A stretch of DNA of 64,000 bases from Rusavskia elegans (GCA_011316305.1 SAUG01000008.1:124001-188000), one strand, 5' to 3'. Shown: positions 46,382 through 58,376, counted from the stretch's first letter. Notes: generated by a model from the sequence alone, not told the origin. Program-made: numbers and translations.

Positions 46382-47333
46382 GCCTTGGAGCAGAGCTCAC
46401 AGAGCCTTGGTGGAGGTCAACGGTCTGGGATTGGAGTGGAGCCACAAATCAAATACGGATACCATGGCGCAAACCGACAAGTCACATTCCCAGATTCCAG
46501 ACGTATTCCCGCAAATGCAAAGTGAACAACCTACCTCCTTCCCAAAGTCGAGCGAGCACTTTGTTATTATGCCATCGCCCACATGGTACGCGAAAGGAGC
46601 ATCAGTTGACCGGCTCTTGTCCTTGGGGTGTCACTAGCTCGTATTGGTACTTACATCATGTCCCACTATCCCTTCACCGCTTCCTTCTTGACCAATGCAC
46701 AATCGCCGAGAATGGACGAAAAGTAGATTACGCGAATGCTGAGATCTTGATGCGATATGTACGATGACTTCTAGCGCATCCGTTATCGACGAATGAATGC
46801 GTGTCGACATCTAACGTGTTCGCTGCACAGACCTTCTGCATCCTTGCAAAACGGATATCTCCACCTTGTGCACACTGATAATCCTACTGAGCGAAGAGAC
46901 CAATAATACTCCGTACCTCCGATCAAAGCTGGGCAACATGCGAGCACAATCGAGACTGAAGAGTGAAACTACAAGGCTGTTATCTTGTTGAACACGACGA
47001 TACTAGTCAACATAGCAGCTGTACACGATCGTTAGGATGATATTCATTCCAGATACGGTACCTTACCGCTTGTGCAATCTATTCCTGTTCTGACGAGCCG
47101 ATGAGTGGTCGCCATGTGCTCCGCTCATGTCCCTGGATTATGGTGCGTTGTCGTAGCAACCAAGGGGAGGGCATCAACAAAGTATGCCAATAATAAGATA
47201 ATAATCAGCCGTTCACTCGAGCCATAGGATCGACATCTTCCCTTCACAGTGTATACTTTTCCAGTTCAGTGGTTGCGATTTACAATTGAGATTGCATATT
47301 CGCTATTCATACTTCCCCAGCGAATTCCCCAGC
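46382..47333. other. Divergent promoter region YVC1 / RHO4
   Basis: A gap of about 950 bp between divergent starts. It holds one copy of the decamer TACTCCGTAC (46907-46916). Small open frames are unsupported. Confidence 0.5.
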
Positions 47334-48309
47334 ATGTCTCAAGACTCGACCCCCGAGAACTATGACTTCCTGCGCCGTCAAAGCTCGAGAATGGCCAATC
47401 CATTACGTTCACAATCCAGCTCTCGATCACCACAAAGACGACCGACTCGACAGCAAAGTCTACGAGACAGCCACGGCACAGCGAGCACAGTGACCAGCTT
47501 ATCCTCAGGCCGAATGTCTGCTGCGACTAATGTCACCCAACCGCCTTCATACTCGAAGAAGTTCGTCGTTGTCGGCGATGGAGGATGCGGCAAGACTTGT
47601 CTGTTGATCAGTTATAGCAAGAGAGAATTTCCAGAAGTGCGACTTCCATGCGCTTCATGCCGAAACAGCCGCTGATCGTGAAGCAGAAATATGTTCCGAC
47701 AGTCTTTGAGAACTACATCACTCAAACCACACATCAACCATCGGGCAAGACCGTTGAGCTCGCCCTCTGGGACACCGCTGGTCAGGAAGAGTACGACCGT
47801 CTGCGACCTCTGTCATACCCAGAGACAGATCTCATTTTCGTCTGCTTTGCTATCGACTGCCCCAATTCGCTGGAGAACGTCATGGACAAGGTAGGCCTCT
47901 GAGCTTTTACCACTGTATCCACCTCTGGGACGGTGTACTGAATAATAGTCCATCATAGTGGTACCCCGAAGTCCTTCACTTCTGCCCAACAACTCCACTC
48001 ATCCTCGTGGGTCTGAAATCGGATCTCCGCACGAAGCGCGTTTGCATCGATCTCCTCAAAACCCAAGGCTTGACGCCAGTCACACCCGAACAGGGACAGC
48101 GTGTCGCAAGACAAATGGGCGCTGTATACGTCGAATGCAGCAGCAAAGAGATGAAAGGTGTGGATGACGTGTTCGAATTGGCTGTCAACACGGCTGTCGG
48201 GCAGGAGATTGCATCAAAGCAGCAGCGGCGGGAGTCAAGATCGGACGTGGGAGGTCGAAGATCTCCTGTAACAAGGAAGAGCAAGAGTAAAGGTTGCCGC
48301 ATACTTTGA
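47334..48309 (+). CDS. rho4: Rho-family GTPase Rho4
   Basis: Three exons: 47334-47636, 47684-47890 and 47959-48309, introns 47 and 68 nt; 286 residues. A Ser/Arg-rich N-terminal extension of about 75 residues precedes the GTPase. Motifs: P-loop GDGGCGKT (81-88), switch [10 protein letters not shown], switch [14 protein letters not shown], guanine-binding VGLKSDLR and [14 protein letters not shown]. The tail is basic and ends CRIL, a CAAX box predicting prenylation (geranylgeranyl type because of the Leu). The extension and the insert [18 protein letters not shown] match the Rho4 subfamily, which controls septum formation and the actin cytoskeleton in filamentous fungi. The ATG at 47334 is chosen because the upstream in-frame codons lack family features. 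Confidence 0.93.
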
Positions 48310-48770
48310 CAGGAGGTTGGGAGATGAGATGTTCTCGTAATGAATTGCACGGCCGGATGAACCTTTGAGACTTCTTTGTATGAAACAATCGGTTGGTTTT
48401 CGACGCTTTGACTGTATGAATTTTGTCTGCGAAAGTTAGCGATCCGCATACAGCAGGAATGTGTGTGGAGGTTACTTGTTCATAGCATCATTAGACAGCT
48501 AAAGTCGCCGTATAAGCTATCCTCATCTCAGTCGCGTTCGACCATGGTCGAAGCCATGCAAAAGGGGGTAGGCCCCCGGGGCCCCGTTCAAGCCCCGTCG
48601 AAGTCTCGAAGACCTCGCCCAAAGGCCTGCACCGTATGGGTCATGGATCCTGATACAGTTGTAAGAGCGTACCAGGTCTGGCAAGGCGCCAGCACAATAT
48701 CGTCATCCGGAAAGGCAACCCCTCCAAATGCCATGCCCACCATGATATAACCCATAATCCCCCCGTCCAA
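48310..48770. other. Intergenic, convergent RHO4 / DAD1 3' ends
   Basis: Nothing beyond 3' flanking sequence was seen. Confidence 0.5.
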
Positions 48771-49240
48771 TCACTTCCTCCCCTCAACGGCCTTTCCATC
48801 TCTTTGATCAGCACTTTCCTCTGCGGTCTCCGCCTCCATCTCCTCTTCTCCTCCCTCACGACTTTGCGCCTTCGCCTCCTCGCCCTCTCCCGGCTCCTTC
48901 GCCATGACGTTCTCGAATTGACTCCACAAAGCTTCCACGGCTCCGAACTCGTTACCGACTGCAATCACACCCTCCAAGTTTCGGTTTAGCTTGTTGATAT
49001 TTTGGAGGACGTGCTCCATTGCCTATTTGTTGGTGTATGTACGTCAGATACGGGAGTTGCGACCTGGTGGAGAGAGGTGCGCGGAGAGAATGCTATATGG
49101 TATGAGGAAGGGGGAGAGAGTACCATGGAGATTTCACCAATGAGCGCGTCACGCTGGTGGAGGAAGGATGAGGTGGGCGCGGAGCCGGAAGCGGAGGACT
49201 TGAAGGGCGTTCGTGGGGGTGGTGGGTTGGTGGACGACAT
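48771..49240 (-). CDS. dad1: DASH complex subunit DAD1
   Basis: Exon 1 49240-49124, intron 49123-49023 (101 nt), exon 2 49022-48771; 122 residues. Exon 1 has a Pro/Ser-rich start and [15 protein letters not shown]. The splice adds [20 protein letters not shown] and [20 protein letters not shown], the DAD1 core helices. DAD1 is part of the ten-subunit DASH/Dam1 ring that couples kinetochores to microtubule plus ends, in the nucleus at mitosis. The acidic, low-complexity C-terminal tail ([20 protein letters not shown]) is longer than in yeast (94 residues in total there). Confidence 0.93.
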
Positions 49241-49503
49241 CGTGAGACGGTGAAGCTCAAACTCTCGGGGGGCAAGTAACTAATTAGAAAGCCAAAACAT
49301 GTTTCAATTCATTGTTGGCATTTGGCTGGCTGCAGACTCGCTGAATCTCGTCCTATTCTGCAGGTAGTGATTGTGAAGTGAGGTTCGTACTTCGTAGGTA
49401 TGAAGCAAGCGCAAAAGGCTCAAAACCGCGCGGCTATTTAGAAGGATATATTCGCTACTCAAAGCTATTCAAGGTTTTGCTTTTGATATATTGAATCTCC
49501 ACG

Positions 49504-50106
49504 ATGCCGGAATTAGGGCGGCTTGACGCTCGCCTGCGATTCCTCGACAGATCAGCACGGCTTCTGAATCGGGCAGCGCCCGCAACATCAGCCCACTTGA
49601 TGCTGGAGCGCAACACTGTAGCCGAAGAACACGGGAAAACCCTGAACAAGGCGCAAGTGCAGAATATTTGCAAAGCCTGTGGGACTATCTTTAATGCCGA
49701 TCTGACGTCAACATCTAACCCCATACATCCCAACGTTGCTAGCTCAAAGGAAAGAAACGGGGAGATCACGCCTGATCATGTGTCGTCGAATAAGCAAAGT
49801 AACAATAAATGCCATGTGTGCCGGCGAATGGTTGTAACACCATCATTTCAATCGCAGCAATACAGCAGAAATAATCAAAGGAAGACAGCAGCATCGGCCA
49901 AGCTATCGGAAAACATAGCCTCTCCATCGTTCGAGCACGATCTCGTGAACGTTGAGAAGGTGATTCCTGCAAATATCAGCAGCAAGAAACGGGCCAAGGC
50001 TCGAAAGCAAGGCAGTTTGCAAGCTATGCTGGAGAAAGCGAAAGGGACAAACCTACAATCTTCGGATACCGGATTGAACTTGATGGATCTCATCAAGGAA
50101 GTGTGA
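49504..50106 (+). CDS. RNase P/MRP Rpr2/Rpp21/Snm1-type protein
   Basis: A single exon of 200 residues. The N-terminal helix LDARLRFLDRSARLLNRAA is followed by a zinc-ribbon arrangement, CKAC (about residue 57) and CHVC (about 100), with a Ser/Asn-rich loop between. This is the plan of the Rpr2/Rpp21/Snm1 family, zinc-binding protein subunits of RNase P and RNase MRP that process tRNA and rRNA precursors in the nucleus. The C-terminus is basic (SSKKRAKARKQGS). The loop between the cysteine pairs is longer than in yeast Rpr2, and I cannot tell RNase P from RNase MRP type. It is divergent from DAD1 (263 bp apart) and convergent with ORC6: stops are only 48 bp apart. Confidence 0.75.
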   Translation: MPELGRLDARLRFLDRSARLLNRAAPATSAHLMLERNTVAEEHGKTLNKAQVQNICKACGTIFNADLTSTSNPIHPNVASSKERNGEITPDHVSSNKQSNNKCHVCRRMVVTPSFQSQQYSRNNQRKTAASAKLSENIASPSFEHDLVNVEKVIPANISSKKRAKARKQGSLQAMLEKAKGTNLQSSDTGLNLMDLIKEV

Positions 50107-50154
50107 GGCGCAGATGCTCCAGTGACCCGCTCGTCTGAGTAAAAAGGTGGATAA

Positions 50155-51374
50155 TCACCCTGCTTGCTCCCGTGCTCGCTCGGCCTTCTCCATCCGGTCG
50201 ATGCGCGCTAGAATGTCCTTCTTCCAGATCTGATAGTCCGCCCGCTTCTCGTCACTCAGATAGTCAACACGGTCTTGCATCTGGCGCAGGTCAGCACTTG
50301 CTCCCTACGAATACCAACGACATACCATCGTATTGAGTCCAGGCTGGAGATACGGTTTCTCTGGCCCATGCCCACGAGCTTCACGGTTTCCATGCACAAC
50401 CGATTCGTCGTCATCGGAATCGCCTCTGTCAGATTCATTCACATGAGTGGCTTCAGCATCATCAAGGCCCAATCCAGCTCCTTCCCCAACGTTGGCAAAC
50501 CAATCCAGCTCAGTCCAACGGCCTCTCTTTATCTCTTGCATCCATTCATGGACGCTTGTCGAATCTATAGCCGCCGATGTTTCCGCACCATCGCGTACCT
50601 GGCTCAACACTGTCAGAGCTGTGTCTCGCTGTGACGAAAAAGTAGAGGGATCCGTTTCCACGCCTGATAGTCGTGTCCGGACGAAAATATAGACAGCGAC
50701 GATCAGTGATTCAACACTCAAGCTCCTGAGTCTTTCCAAATCATTTTCCGTCATGCTGTCTTGATTTGGAGGGGACATAGTCAGGATGGAAGAGACCCCA
50801 GCGAAAATGTGAGGTGGAGCAGCAGGTGCACCAATTTGTTTGCAAAGTCCACGAATAGCTTTCATAGCCCATGGTGGTTCTTGTTCCAGAATGGCCAGCT
50901 CACGCTTCCTTTTGCGTCCAGCTGAGTAGGGGGTAGAAGCAGAGGTCTTGACTGAATTCCGAGCCGTGGTGGAAGAGACTCTTGTGGGTTTGACAGGCTC
51001 CAGCAATTTCGTGCCACGGTTCGACCTTCTCGCGCCTGTGCTCAGCGCCGAATCGAATTGACGATAGAGCTTTTCGTACGCTTTTGGCGGGCATGGCGGG
51101 CGGTAACTGATCTTAGGAAGTCCTATACTTTGTTTGAGTCTGTGATGGATGGTGAACATGAGAGGGTGGTCTACAGGTACGACAGCTCTGACCTATCACA
51201 AGCCAGATGAGCGCAGACGTATGTCCTCGCAATCTCTTCCTCCGCTTTCAGACTACTAGCTTTGTTGCGAGATTGTGCAAGTAAGGATCCGGCGAGTTCG
51301 ATAAGTTCTGATGGCAGAGCATTGTTCCACTCTGGAATCAGGCTATTCAATGCTTGAGCAATAGCTCTATCCAT
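50155..51374 (-). CDS. orc6: Origin recognition complex subunit 6
   Basis: Three exons: 51374-51193, 51139-50326 and 50280-50155, introns 53 and 45 nt; 373 residues. Exon 1 reads MDRAIAQALNSLIPEWNN and LIELAGSLLAQSRNKASSLK, the TFIIB-like helical N-terminus of fungal ORC6. The splice joins ACD-R-LKQSIGLPKI to PRPPCPPKAY-type sequence (here YRPPCPPKAYEKLYRQFDSA). A Ser/Arg-rich linker with SRKRKRE-type basic sequence (AGRKRKRELAI) suits a nuclear protein. Exon 3 (MQDRVDYLSDEKRADYQIWK) is the conserved C-terminal helix that contacts the ORC core in yeast. ORC6 helps load the MCM helicase at origins. Exon boundaries are supported by exact phase and the family-typical joins. Confidence 0.92.
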
Positions 51375-51906
51375 GATACCCGCTGAAGTATTAGAGCATC
51401 ACGATGCTGTGAGCTCAATGCGCAAGAGATGACGCGTTTGCTGTACTAGTTGTTGCGAAAATGAAGCTTTCGAAACCAAGAATCTTAGCAATTCATTCTT
51501 CCCAAAACAGCAGCCTTTTTGTTATTGGAAAATCAATCGTGTTAAGGGTGGACAACAGTCGGTACCTTGATGTAGGCTATCGTCCTGCTGATTGCTTAGA
51601 CGTCGCTGTACGGCTGCTACATGCGTAATATCAATGGTGCTCTGTTGATCATATCCAAGTGTAAATGCGGACAGGAACGTTTTCGAAAGCTTTTTGCAAG
51701 AGCTAGCGCCGTGCGCGTTAGACGCGTGTGGCTTGGCAACTTTAACTACATCCAATGCGGAAAGAGGCGCCACACGAACTTGTCTTCACAACTCCAAAGA
51801 TACAGGCGCCTTCTGCAAATTGGATTTCAAGCAGAGCGGTTATACATGAGTGTGTTAACATGTGATTGGATTCGCCCTTGAGGGTCTCTAGACTACCATA
51901 TCCAAC
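51375..51906. other. Divergent promoter region ORC6 / DBR1
   Basis: Lies between divergent starts. No motif recognised. Confidence 0.4.
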
Positions 51907-53682
51907 ATGCGGATTGCCGTGGAAGGCTGCGTAGGTCCGTTTGTGCTTTCAATTGTACATTATCTGACGTGGTTACCCAGGGTCATGGCACGCTCCATGC
52001 CATCTACGCCTCGGTCGAGAAGACCTGCCAGATTCACGGCTGGAATGGCGTAGATCTTCTCATCATAGGTGGTGATTTCCAGGTACATTCATTCACCAGG
52101 ACTGATCCTTGTACCAAAGCTGCGATAGTAAGGCGTCCAGGCAGTCCGAAATTCCTATGATCTAAACGCCATGTCTGTTCCACCCAAATATAGGGCAATC
52201 GGTGATTTTTATGAATACTACTCTGGTGCTCGTGTCGCACCGTACCTTACTTTGTTTGTTGGTGGAAACCATGAAGCCAGCAACCATCTTTGGGAGCTCT
52301 ACTATGGAGGCTGGGTAGCACCCAAAATCTACTACCTAGGAGCAGCGAACGTTGTCAACTTCGGCCCGCTACGGATCGCAGGCCTTAGTGGGATCTGGTC
52401 AGGACCTGATTACAGGAAGCCTCACAGTGAAAGACTGCCGTACGACTTTAAAGAGCTCAAGAGTATCTACCACCAGAGAGAATTAGACGTAAGGAAGCTA
52501 TTGCAGCTTAGGACTCAAGTGGATATAGGTATCAGTCACGATTGGCCAAGGAAAATCGAATGGCAAGGAGACTATGAGCAGCTCTTCCGCTTCAAGCCCC
52601 ATTTCGAGTCAGATGCGAAGACTGGCAGGCTGGGAAGCCCTGCTGCCAGATATGTAATGGACAGACTGAGACCTAAATGGTGGTTTGCGGCTCATCTGCA
52701 TTGCAAATTTTCGGCCGCTGTCACCTATAATCGAGAAACCGACACCACTCCTGGCAAAAAATCTCCTATGGTCGTAGATGCACTCTCTCCTAATGAGGAC
52801 ATGCATCACACGGATGAGATCAACCTCGCGTCGAAGATAGGACAATCACCGAAGGCAGAGGCATTTTCCCCCCTGGCGAATGTTCGCAACGACGACGAGA
52901 TTGACCTTGACATGGACGATGCTAGTTCATCGACTTCGCAGCCTACAATTGTGAAGTCAGCAACGAATCCTGTACCCCAAGAAGACTCAACAGTAACAAA
53001 TGTTGTCCCCTCAGATCTCCGTGCTCAACTACCAGCTTCATTCGCTCGGCCAACATCAGCAGCGGCAGCAACTGCACCCAGTATGGCTCATCCCGAAGCT
53101 ATCAGCAACAGCAGCACACATTTCCTCGCACTTGACAAATGTCTCCCAAACCGTAGATTCCTCCAGATGCTGGAGATAGACCCTATCAGCAAGTCATCGC
53201 CCATTGCAAAGAGTGCACCATATAGCTTCACTTACGATAAAGAATGGCTCGCCATCACCCGCGCCTTTGCCTCCATCAATCCCCTCAATTCTCATATACC
53301 ACCGGACGAAGGTGAATCCCATTACCGTACGCTCATCGAGACCGAAGAAGCCTGGATCGAGAAGAACCTAATCGAGGCCGACAAGATGGTCATTCCGGAG
53401 AATTTCGAGACGACAGCGCCGATCTATGATCCTAGCGTAGGTCTCCACCCAAGCGAACACCCGAAGGAGTACACGAGTCCGCAAACAGTGGCTTTCTGCA
53501 AGCTACTGGGGATTGATAATGTCTTCGATTGCAATGAGGAAGATAGGGATGAGAGAAGGTTGAAGGCACCTCCTGCAGACAGCAACAGCAGTGGAGGAAG
53601 GGGTGGAGGTGGAGGAAGAGGCAGTGGAAGGGGATTTGGCGGCAGAGGACGGGGGAGAGGGAGAGGAAGGGGTTACCGCTGA
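51907..53682 (+). CDS. dbr1: RNA lariat debranching enzyme DBR1
   Basis: Three exons: 51907-51930 (24 nt), 51981-52082 and 52141-53682; 555 residues. Exon 1 gives MRIAVEGC; splicing adds GHGTLHAIYASVEK and LLIIGGDFQ, then AVRNSYDLNAMSVPPKYR. These are the metallophosphoesterase motifs of Dbr1. GGNHEASNHL and GGWVAPKIYYLG follow, and SHDWP and HLHCKF complete the metal site. Dbr1 hydrolyses the 2'-5' bond of excised intron lariats in the nucleus. The middle has a low-complexity linker. The tail is a Gly/Arg-rich repeat (GGGGGRGSGRGFGGRGRGRG), an RNA-binding RGG-like feature. The very short first exon ends exactly after the active-site Cys, a typical fungal DBR1 gene structure as I remember it. 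Confidence 0.95.
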
Positions 53683-53832
53683 GATTGAAGTATGAAGCAC
53701 GACAGCAAGGTGGCTTCTCTGCTGCAACGAAAGACGCATTTTTGCCTCCCTATCATGCTGGCAGGTTGCTTCTAGTTGTTTCTTAGAGCTGGTGACAGCT
53801 AAGTCTACTGTAACTCTAGTCCGAAAGAGTCA

Positions 53833-54939
53833 TTAGTACCAAATGCTTCTTGTCCGATGATGCGGTATTGTTTCCACTGCCTCTAACTCCCTCTCCTTCA
53901 TGGTATCATATAAGAAAAAATCTATCAGTATTGCATTGACCTCCGCTTTGGGATGCTGCCGCAGAATTTCCTTCCTAATCAGCTCTACACACCAAATGCT
54001 ACATCCTCGTAATTGCACCTCCCAGCTCCCTCCGCTCTCTAATTCTTTAAGATTACGTATACGCGACTCCAAAGAAGGGCTATACCGCAAACAGCCAAGT
54101 GAATGCAACATCTGGGGTATTCTGTAATCGGCGAACATTGTGATGTTGTCTATGTCGTGAAAACGACCGTAATTTTGACCCTCGAAACAGGCCCAGAGGT
54201 CTGCAACGAAGATTTGGGCGCGTTTATAGAAGTGGATGGATCTACTTTCGAAAGTGGCAGTGTCTTTGAAGCAAGGAAAGTTGATGACCAAGAGATTGAC
54301 GAGACCGGTGGCTGATTGTTTGGCTTGGTGGACCAGCTGCGGGACTGAGCCGTTGAAATCTTCCACGAGGATACGCCCGGCTTCACGGACGCAAGCAATC
54401 CGCTCGTCTACGAGCGGAATGAGCTCTGGCGTCGCCGAGCGAAAGACGTGTTTGAGCATGTCGTCCGTACATTCGGTATCATTTGTCCAAAATGAAGGTG
54501 TGGTAATTGGGATATCCTCTTCCAAAGCTCTGTGGATGGCAGCGACAAGACTCCAGTAGCCTGTCCATCGTTGCCCTTGGTACTCGACAGCAAATCTCTG
54601 CTGAGGATCTGAAGACTCGGACCAGAAGCAGAAATTCAAGAGATCCATCAAGAAGATGAAATTGACGGTCGCTTCGTCTTTCCCCTTTGGGTGCAATGAG
54701 TGTTCGGACCACGTCTTGAAACTGTAGCTCTTTTCTTGCATGAGACTCCATATCTGGGCTGCGGCGGTTTTGGTTCCATGGGTGTCCAGTGCAACATCGA
54801 TAGAGTTATGGTAGACATGCTGAGCCCCTTCGAGGACCTCAGTATTGGGGGCCTTCAAGGAGGATGCATCACTGATGCCTAATGGGTGACGAAGTAGACT
54901 TAAAAGCTCCTCATCCGGCTCGCTGTCGGACATGCTCAC
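53833..54939 (-). CDS. QNG1: Queuosine 5'-phosphate N-glycosylase/hydrolase
   Basis: A single exon of 368 residues. It reads IFLMDLLNFCFWSESSD, FRSATPELIPLVDERIACV, FYKRAQIFVADLWACFEG and NYGRFHDIDNITMFADYRIP, the conserved blocks of the QNG1 (formerly DUF2419) family. The enzyme releases queuine from queuosine 5'-monophosphate, so the cell can salvage this micronutrient for insertion at the wobble position of certain tRNAs. The conserved Asp-rich FHDIDNITMFADYR block contains catalytic residues in characterised homologs. The N-terminal MSMSDSEPDEELLSLLRHPL is acidic. Convergent with DBR1 (150 bp between stops). Confidence 0.95.
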   Translation of the reverse strand: MSMSDSEPDEELLSLLRHPLGISDASSLKAPNTEVLEGAQHVYHNSIDVALDTHGTKTAAAQIWSLMQEKSYSFKTWSEHSLHPKGKDEATVNFIFLMDLLNFCFWSESSDPQQRFAVEYQGQRWTGYWSLVAAIHRALEEDIPITTPSFWTNDTECTDDMLKHVFRSATPELIPLVDERIACVREAGRILVEDFNGSVPQLVHQAKQSATGLVNLLVINFPCFKDTATFESRSIHFYKRAQIFVADLWACFEGQNYGRFHDIDNITMFADYRIPQMLHSLGCLRYSPSLESRIRNLKELESGGSWEVQLRGCSIWCVELIRKEILRQHPKAEVNAILIDFFLYDTMKERELEAVETIPHHRTRSIWY

Positions 54940-57900
54940 TTAGATTGAAGCAAGGGAACAATTGAGAGACGACGGGGGATACGAAAGATATTTGTCGCAC
55001 ATGGAGTGGCCAACATTCAATAAAGAAAGTAAGCGAGCAAGGAAGGTCTTATACTACCGCAATTCAAAGGCTACGGTACTGTATGTCACTCTGTCAGACT
55101 GAATGAGTGTCCGGCTTAGCCTTTCCTCTGGTGCTCAGGAGCCAGATTCGTTATTGGTCTCGTCGTCGGTCATTGAATTTTCAAATTCAATCTCGATCCA
55201 CGTGACTTACGCGAAAGCGCGCTAGCCGGCGCGTTCGTCTCCTGAAGTCCCAACCGCCTTTCTATCTTTTCTGTTGATCGGACTTTCAACCAAACACTCG
55301 TACCTACCAATGACCGTCATCGCCCCCTTCTCTTCTCCGTTCCAATCCCGGTCGCCCGACAAGTCTCATCTTCCATCCAATCTCTCGTTCCATCGGAGCG
55401 TAATACATCAAACGCAGTGCACCCTCCCCACAGTCCCCCGAGGTCCATCTTCCAGCCTTCGAGCAAGGAATGTGTCTCAACGCCCCTCGCACGCACCTGC
55501 GCACCTATTGCTACAGTCGCCTTCTCGAGCCTCGCAGCACGGTCTCATATGGGATAGCCGCGACTTCGTGCTCGGTCAGCGCTGCGGTTCCGACCGTAAA
55601 GGGTAATGCGGGGAGGATGGATTTTCTCGGAACTTAACCCTAAGTGTTCGTCGGTTTCTAGTTTCGCGGTCATAGCTGTCGGGGTTTCGGATTAGCTTCT
55701 GAACGTCTGATCCTCATGGCTTCACAGCTTACGGATCGGGTTGAAGGGAGTGAAATGAAGTCCTCACGTCCAGAGTCTCGTCGGAGGTAGTGAGTGGCTG
55801 TCCTATGCGCCGAAATTGGTAAGAACCTCTGATGGGGACGCGCGTCAGGGCAGTCTGCTGGACATCATGCTCTGGTCATGCATGAGGTGTGTTGTATGGT
55901 GCTGTGCGTGCTGCGAGATTAGTGGGAGAGGTTGGATGGTCTGCGTCGGACATCCTCAATCAGAGGGCTGTCTTTGAGATCTTCCAAAACTCGATGGTTG
56001 CATTTGTCCGGTCCCTTTGGTTTCCTTTGCAAAGCCTGGAATGCGCATGCCTCAACTTATTGAGCTACCGTTGTCTTTTGATCTCGATCACCGCTTGCCT
56101 CGGCCTACTCGGTGTGTGGTACTATTCAATCGAATCTTTGGGACGCTTGAAGGACTCAGAGCACATTCGTTGTTACAGCAACAGTGCCTCACATAAAGAC
56201 TCAAGGTCGTACGTTTCACCTGAAAACAAGCTTCCTACGGCCAGAGATCCATTCGCCGGACTGCACTTTCTCCGACCCGCATTCTACCGTAAGAAGTGGG
56301 AAGGAGTTTGGGCTGCGAGGTCTCACCGTATGATGTCTTGTTCAGACTATGCAACCAGACGCACTTTCGCCAGAAACTGCTACAATGTTGGCACAGCGAG
56401 GTCTCGTTTGCTTACACCAGAAATGTACAATCTTGAGGTCCCTTTCTCCCGGTCTCGAGCTTCGGCAGACGGGTAGGAGGGTTTAGGGCCGGACGTCACG
56501 CTCCGGGCAGTCCGGAGACATCCTAAAGATTTAATTGTGGGAACTACATGACTGGGGGGCTGAGTCTCGAGCGGCAGGGATTACAAGCACAGGATCAGTG
56601 GCCCGATATCAACTTCGGAGACATGCGCAGGCCAAGCGAGGGGTGCCGAGTTCACATCCAAGGATGCTTGCACCATTCGAGTGAAGACGTCTCGTACGCA
56701 TTCCCAACATCGACAAAACACTTCCCCCAAGAAGTGCCTAAGAGATCCACCCTCGACCCCGCCCTCGTCACCACAATGTCTTTCTCACGAATGCATCAAG
56801 CTCGCCCACAACACCTTCGCCACGGCACCAGCCAGCGGCGTTGAGGATCTCTGAATCCCATCTCGACCAGACGCGTCAATCATCTCCTCCTGTGTTCAGC
56901 ACAAGAGACGACTGGTGAGCGCCGACATTTAGTCTTACATACTTCTCCATCTGCGCCTCTCAGCAGAAGCTGTGGTGTCGTATGTTCGACGCCCCCTTTT
57001 TCTTCCTTTCGGGAAGAAACGGTAGCGGTTTTTGCAGATGTATTTTGTCCGTCTCCGAAAACGATGCCCTCCTATTCACTCCGAACGGATGGATGAGAGA
57101 GGAAACCAAAAACTTGTCTCTGAGGGTACTGCATTACAAAAAGAGAGATTGCAATTATTTCCTGCTCTTGCGGGGTTTGGAATTTTGAGACTTGGGTGGT
57201 TCTGGTGATTGGAGTGGAGACGAGGATGAGGTTGGTCAAAGTGTGGTTGGTTATGCGGGCTGGTTGACGGGATGATGGTTCAAGAATTTAAAAGGGCAAG
57301 ATTGTGAAGGGGAGAAGGCTCGAAGCAGAGTGCTTGCAATATGGTGTTTGGAAGATGACTGATTCCGCCAATGACGTCGATATTTCACAATCCGGGAATA
57401 TTAGCCAGATCAAGGGAAGGACATGGACGTTCGGGTAGGGCCTCTCTTGTGTGAGGATCAAAGTTTCGTGCTTGTCTGCCCGGGTGATCTGTGCCCTCTT
57501 GAGAAACGGTCATTAGATCTGGACTTGCGGATGCGATGCCGGCGACGAGTTGGCGTCTTCGAGAGGACGGGGAAGTAGCGTTGGAATGGGCCGAGGAGGC
57601 AGCGCGTCGCCGTCTCCTGCAAAGGGGGCGGCGGCAGCCATATATTTTATAAGTACCCGATCGAGATCTGAAGACATTGGATCGCTGACTACCGAACAGA
57701 GAACGAACAGTGCAAAGCCCCCTGTTGGCAGGCATACAGTCCCATGTAAGATGATCTCTAAGAGGCTGGAGGCTAGCACAGGGGCAACGGTGGCCAATGT
57801 GATCCGACAGTACTACTTCTTCGTTCAGAGGGGCCCAGCTGTCAAATTGATCAGAAAGAACTCTGGTGCTGCTAGCCAGTCAATTTCTCTGACATGCTTG

Positions 57901-58376
57901 ACGCATTTCATGTTTCAGACTTCAGGGGTTCAGCCGCCCACCACGCCTGATTAAGTCACAGCCTGAACTGCAGCAAATTGGGCCCGTCTCCGATATGCTC
58001 AACCAAGTAGTCCTCTTCTTACAAAGGGTTTGTCCAAGGAGTTGGCCATTCCAAAAGCTGACTGATTTCTTTGGCCGTCAAGTCATGTAGCAACCCGGAC
58101 AACTGAATCCCCCACTTGCGACAGATGCACTGCATAGCTGCATAGGTAAGCAACACAAGGAGCACATCGCACCAGTGCATTCTCGCCCAGCAAGTCATCG
58201 CACTGCAGCCTAGCCGCCGTGCAATGTCATCTGTATCATGTTCTTGGTGTAACCTACAATGCCAGCTGAAGTGCTGAACCCAGCTCCCGGGTGGATGGAC
58301 CCAGTGCCCTCTTTTTTCAATCGATGAGGCATGTGTCCTTTCGATCTGTCAATATTCCCTCCTCTGATCGTCTCCT
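54940..58376. other. Gene-poor 3.4-kb interval
   Basis: No gene is recognised. One C/T-rich leader followed by an ACCAATG start (55310) opens a 98-codon frame, listed separately. An open frame at 55889-56476 contains a membrane-helix-like stretch (LISITACLGLLGVWYYS) without family match. The rest shows no structure I can support. Confidence 0.45.
55310..55606 (+). CDS. Possible small protein of 98 residues, weakly supported
   Basis: The frame starts MTVIAPFSSPFQSRSPDKSH after a pyrimidine-rich leader (55250-55309), an arrangement common in fungal promoters, and is rich in Ser, Pro and Arg. No homology is recognised. It may be an upstream exon of a larger gene or chance. Confidence 0.25.
   Translation: MTVIAPFSSPFQSRSPDKSHLPSNLSFHRSVIHQTQCTLPTVPRGPSSSLRARNVSQRPSHAPAHLLLQSPSRASQHGLIWDSRDFVLGQRCGSDRKG

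Noticed and set aside
57385..57954. Gly/Ala/Pro-rich frames on both strands
   Set aside because: Low-complexity GC-rich DNA reads open on both strands; no family match or splice structure.
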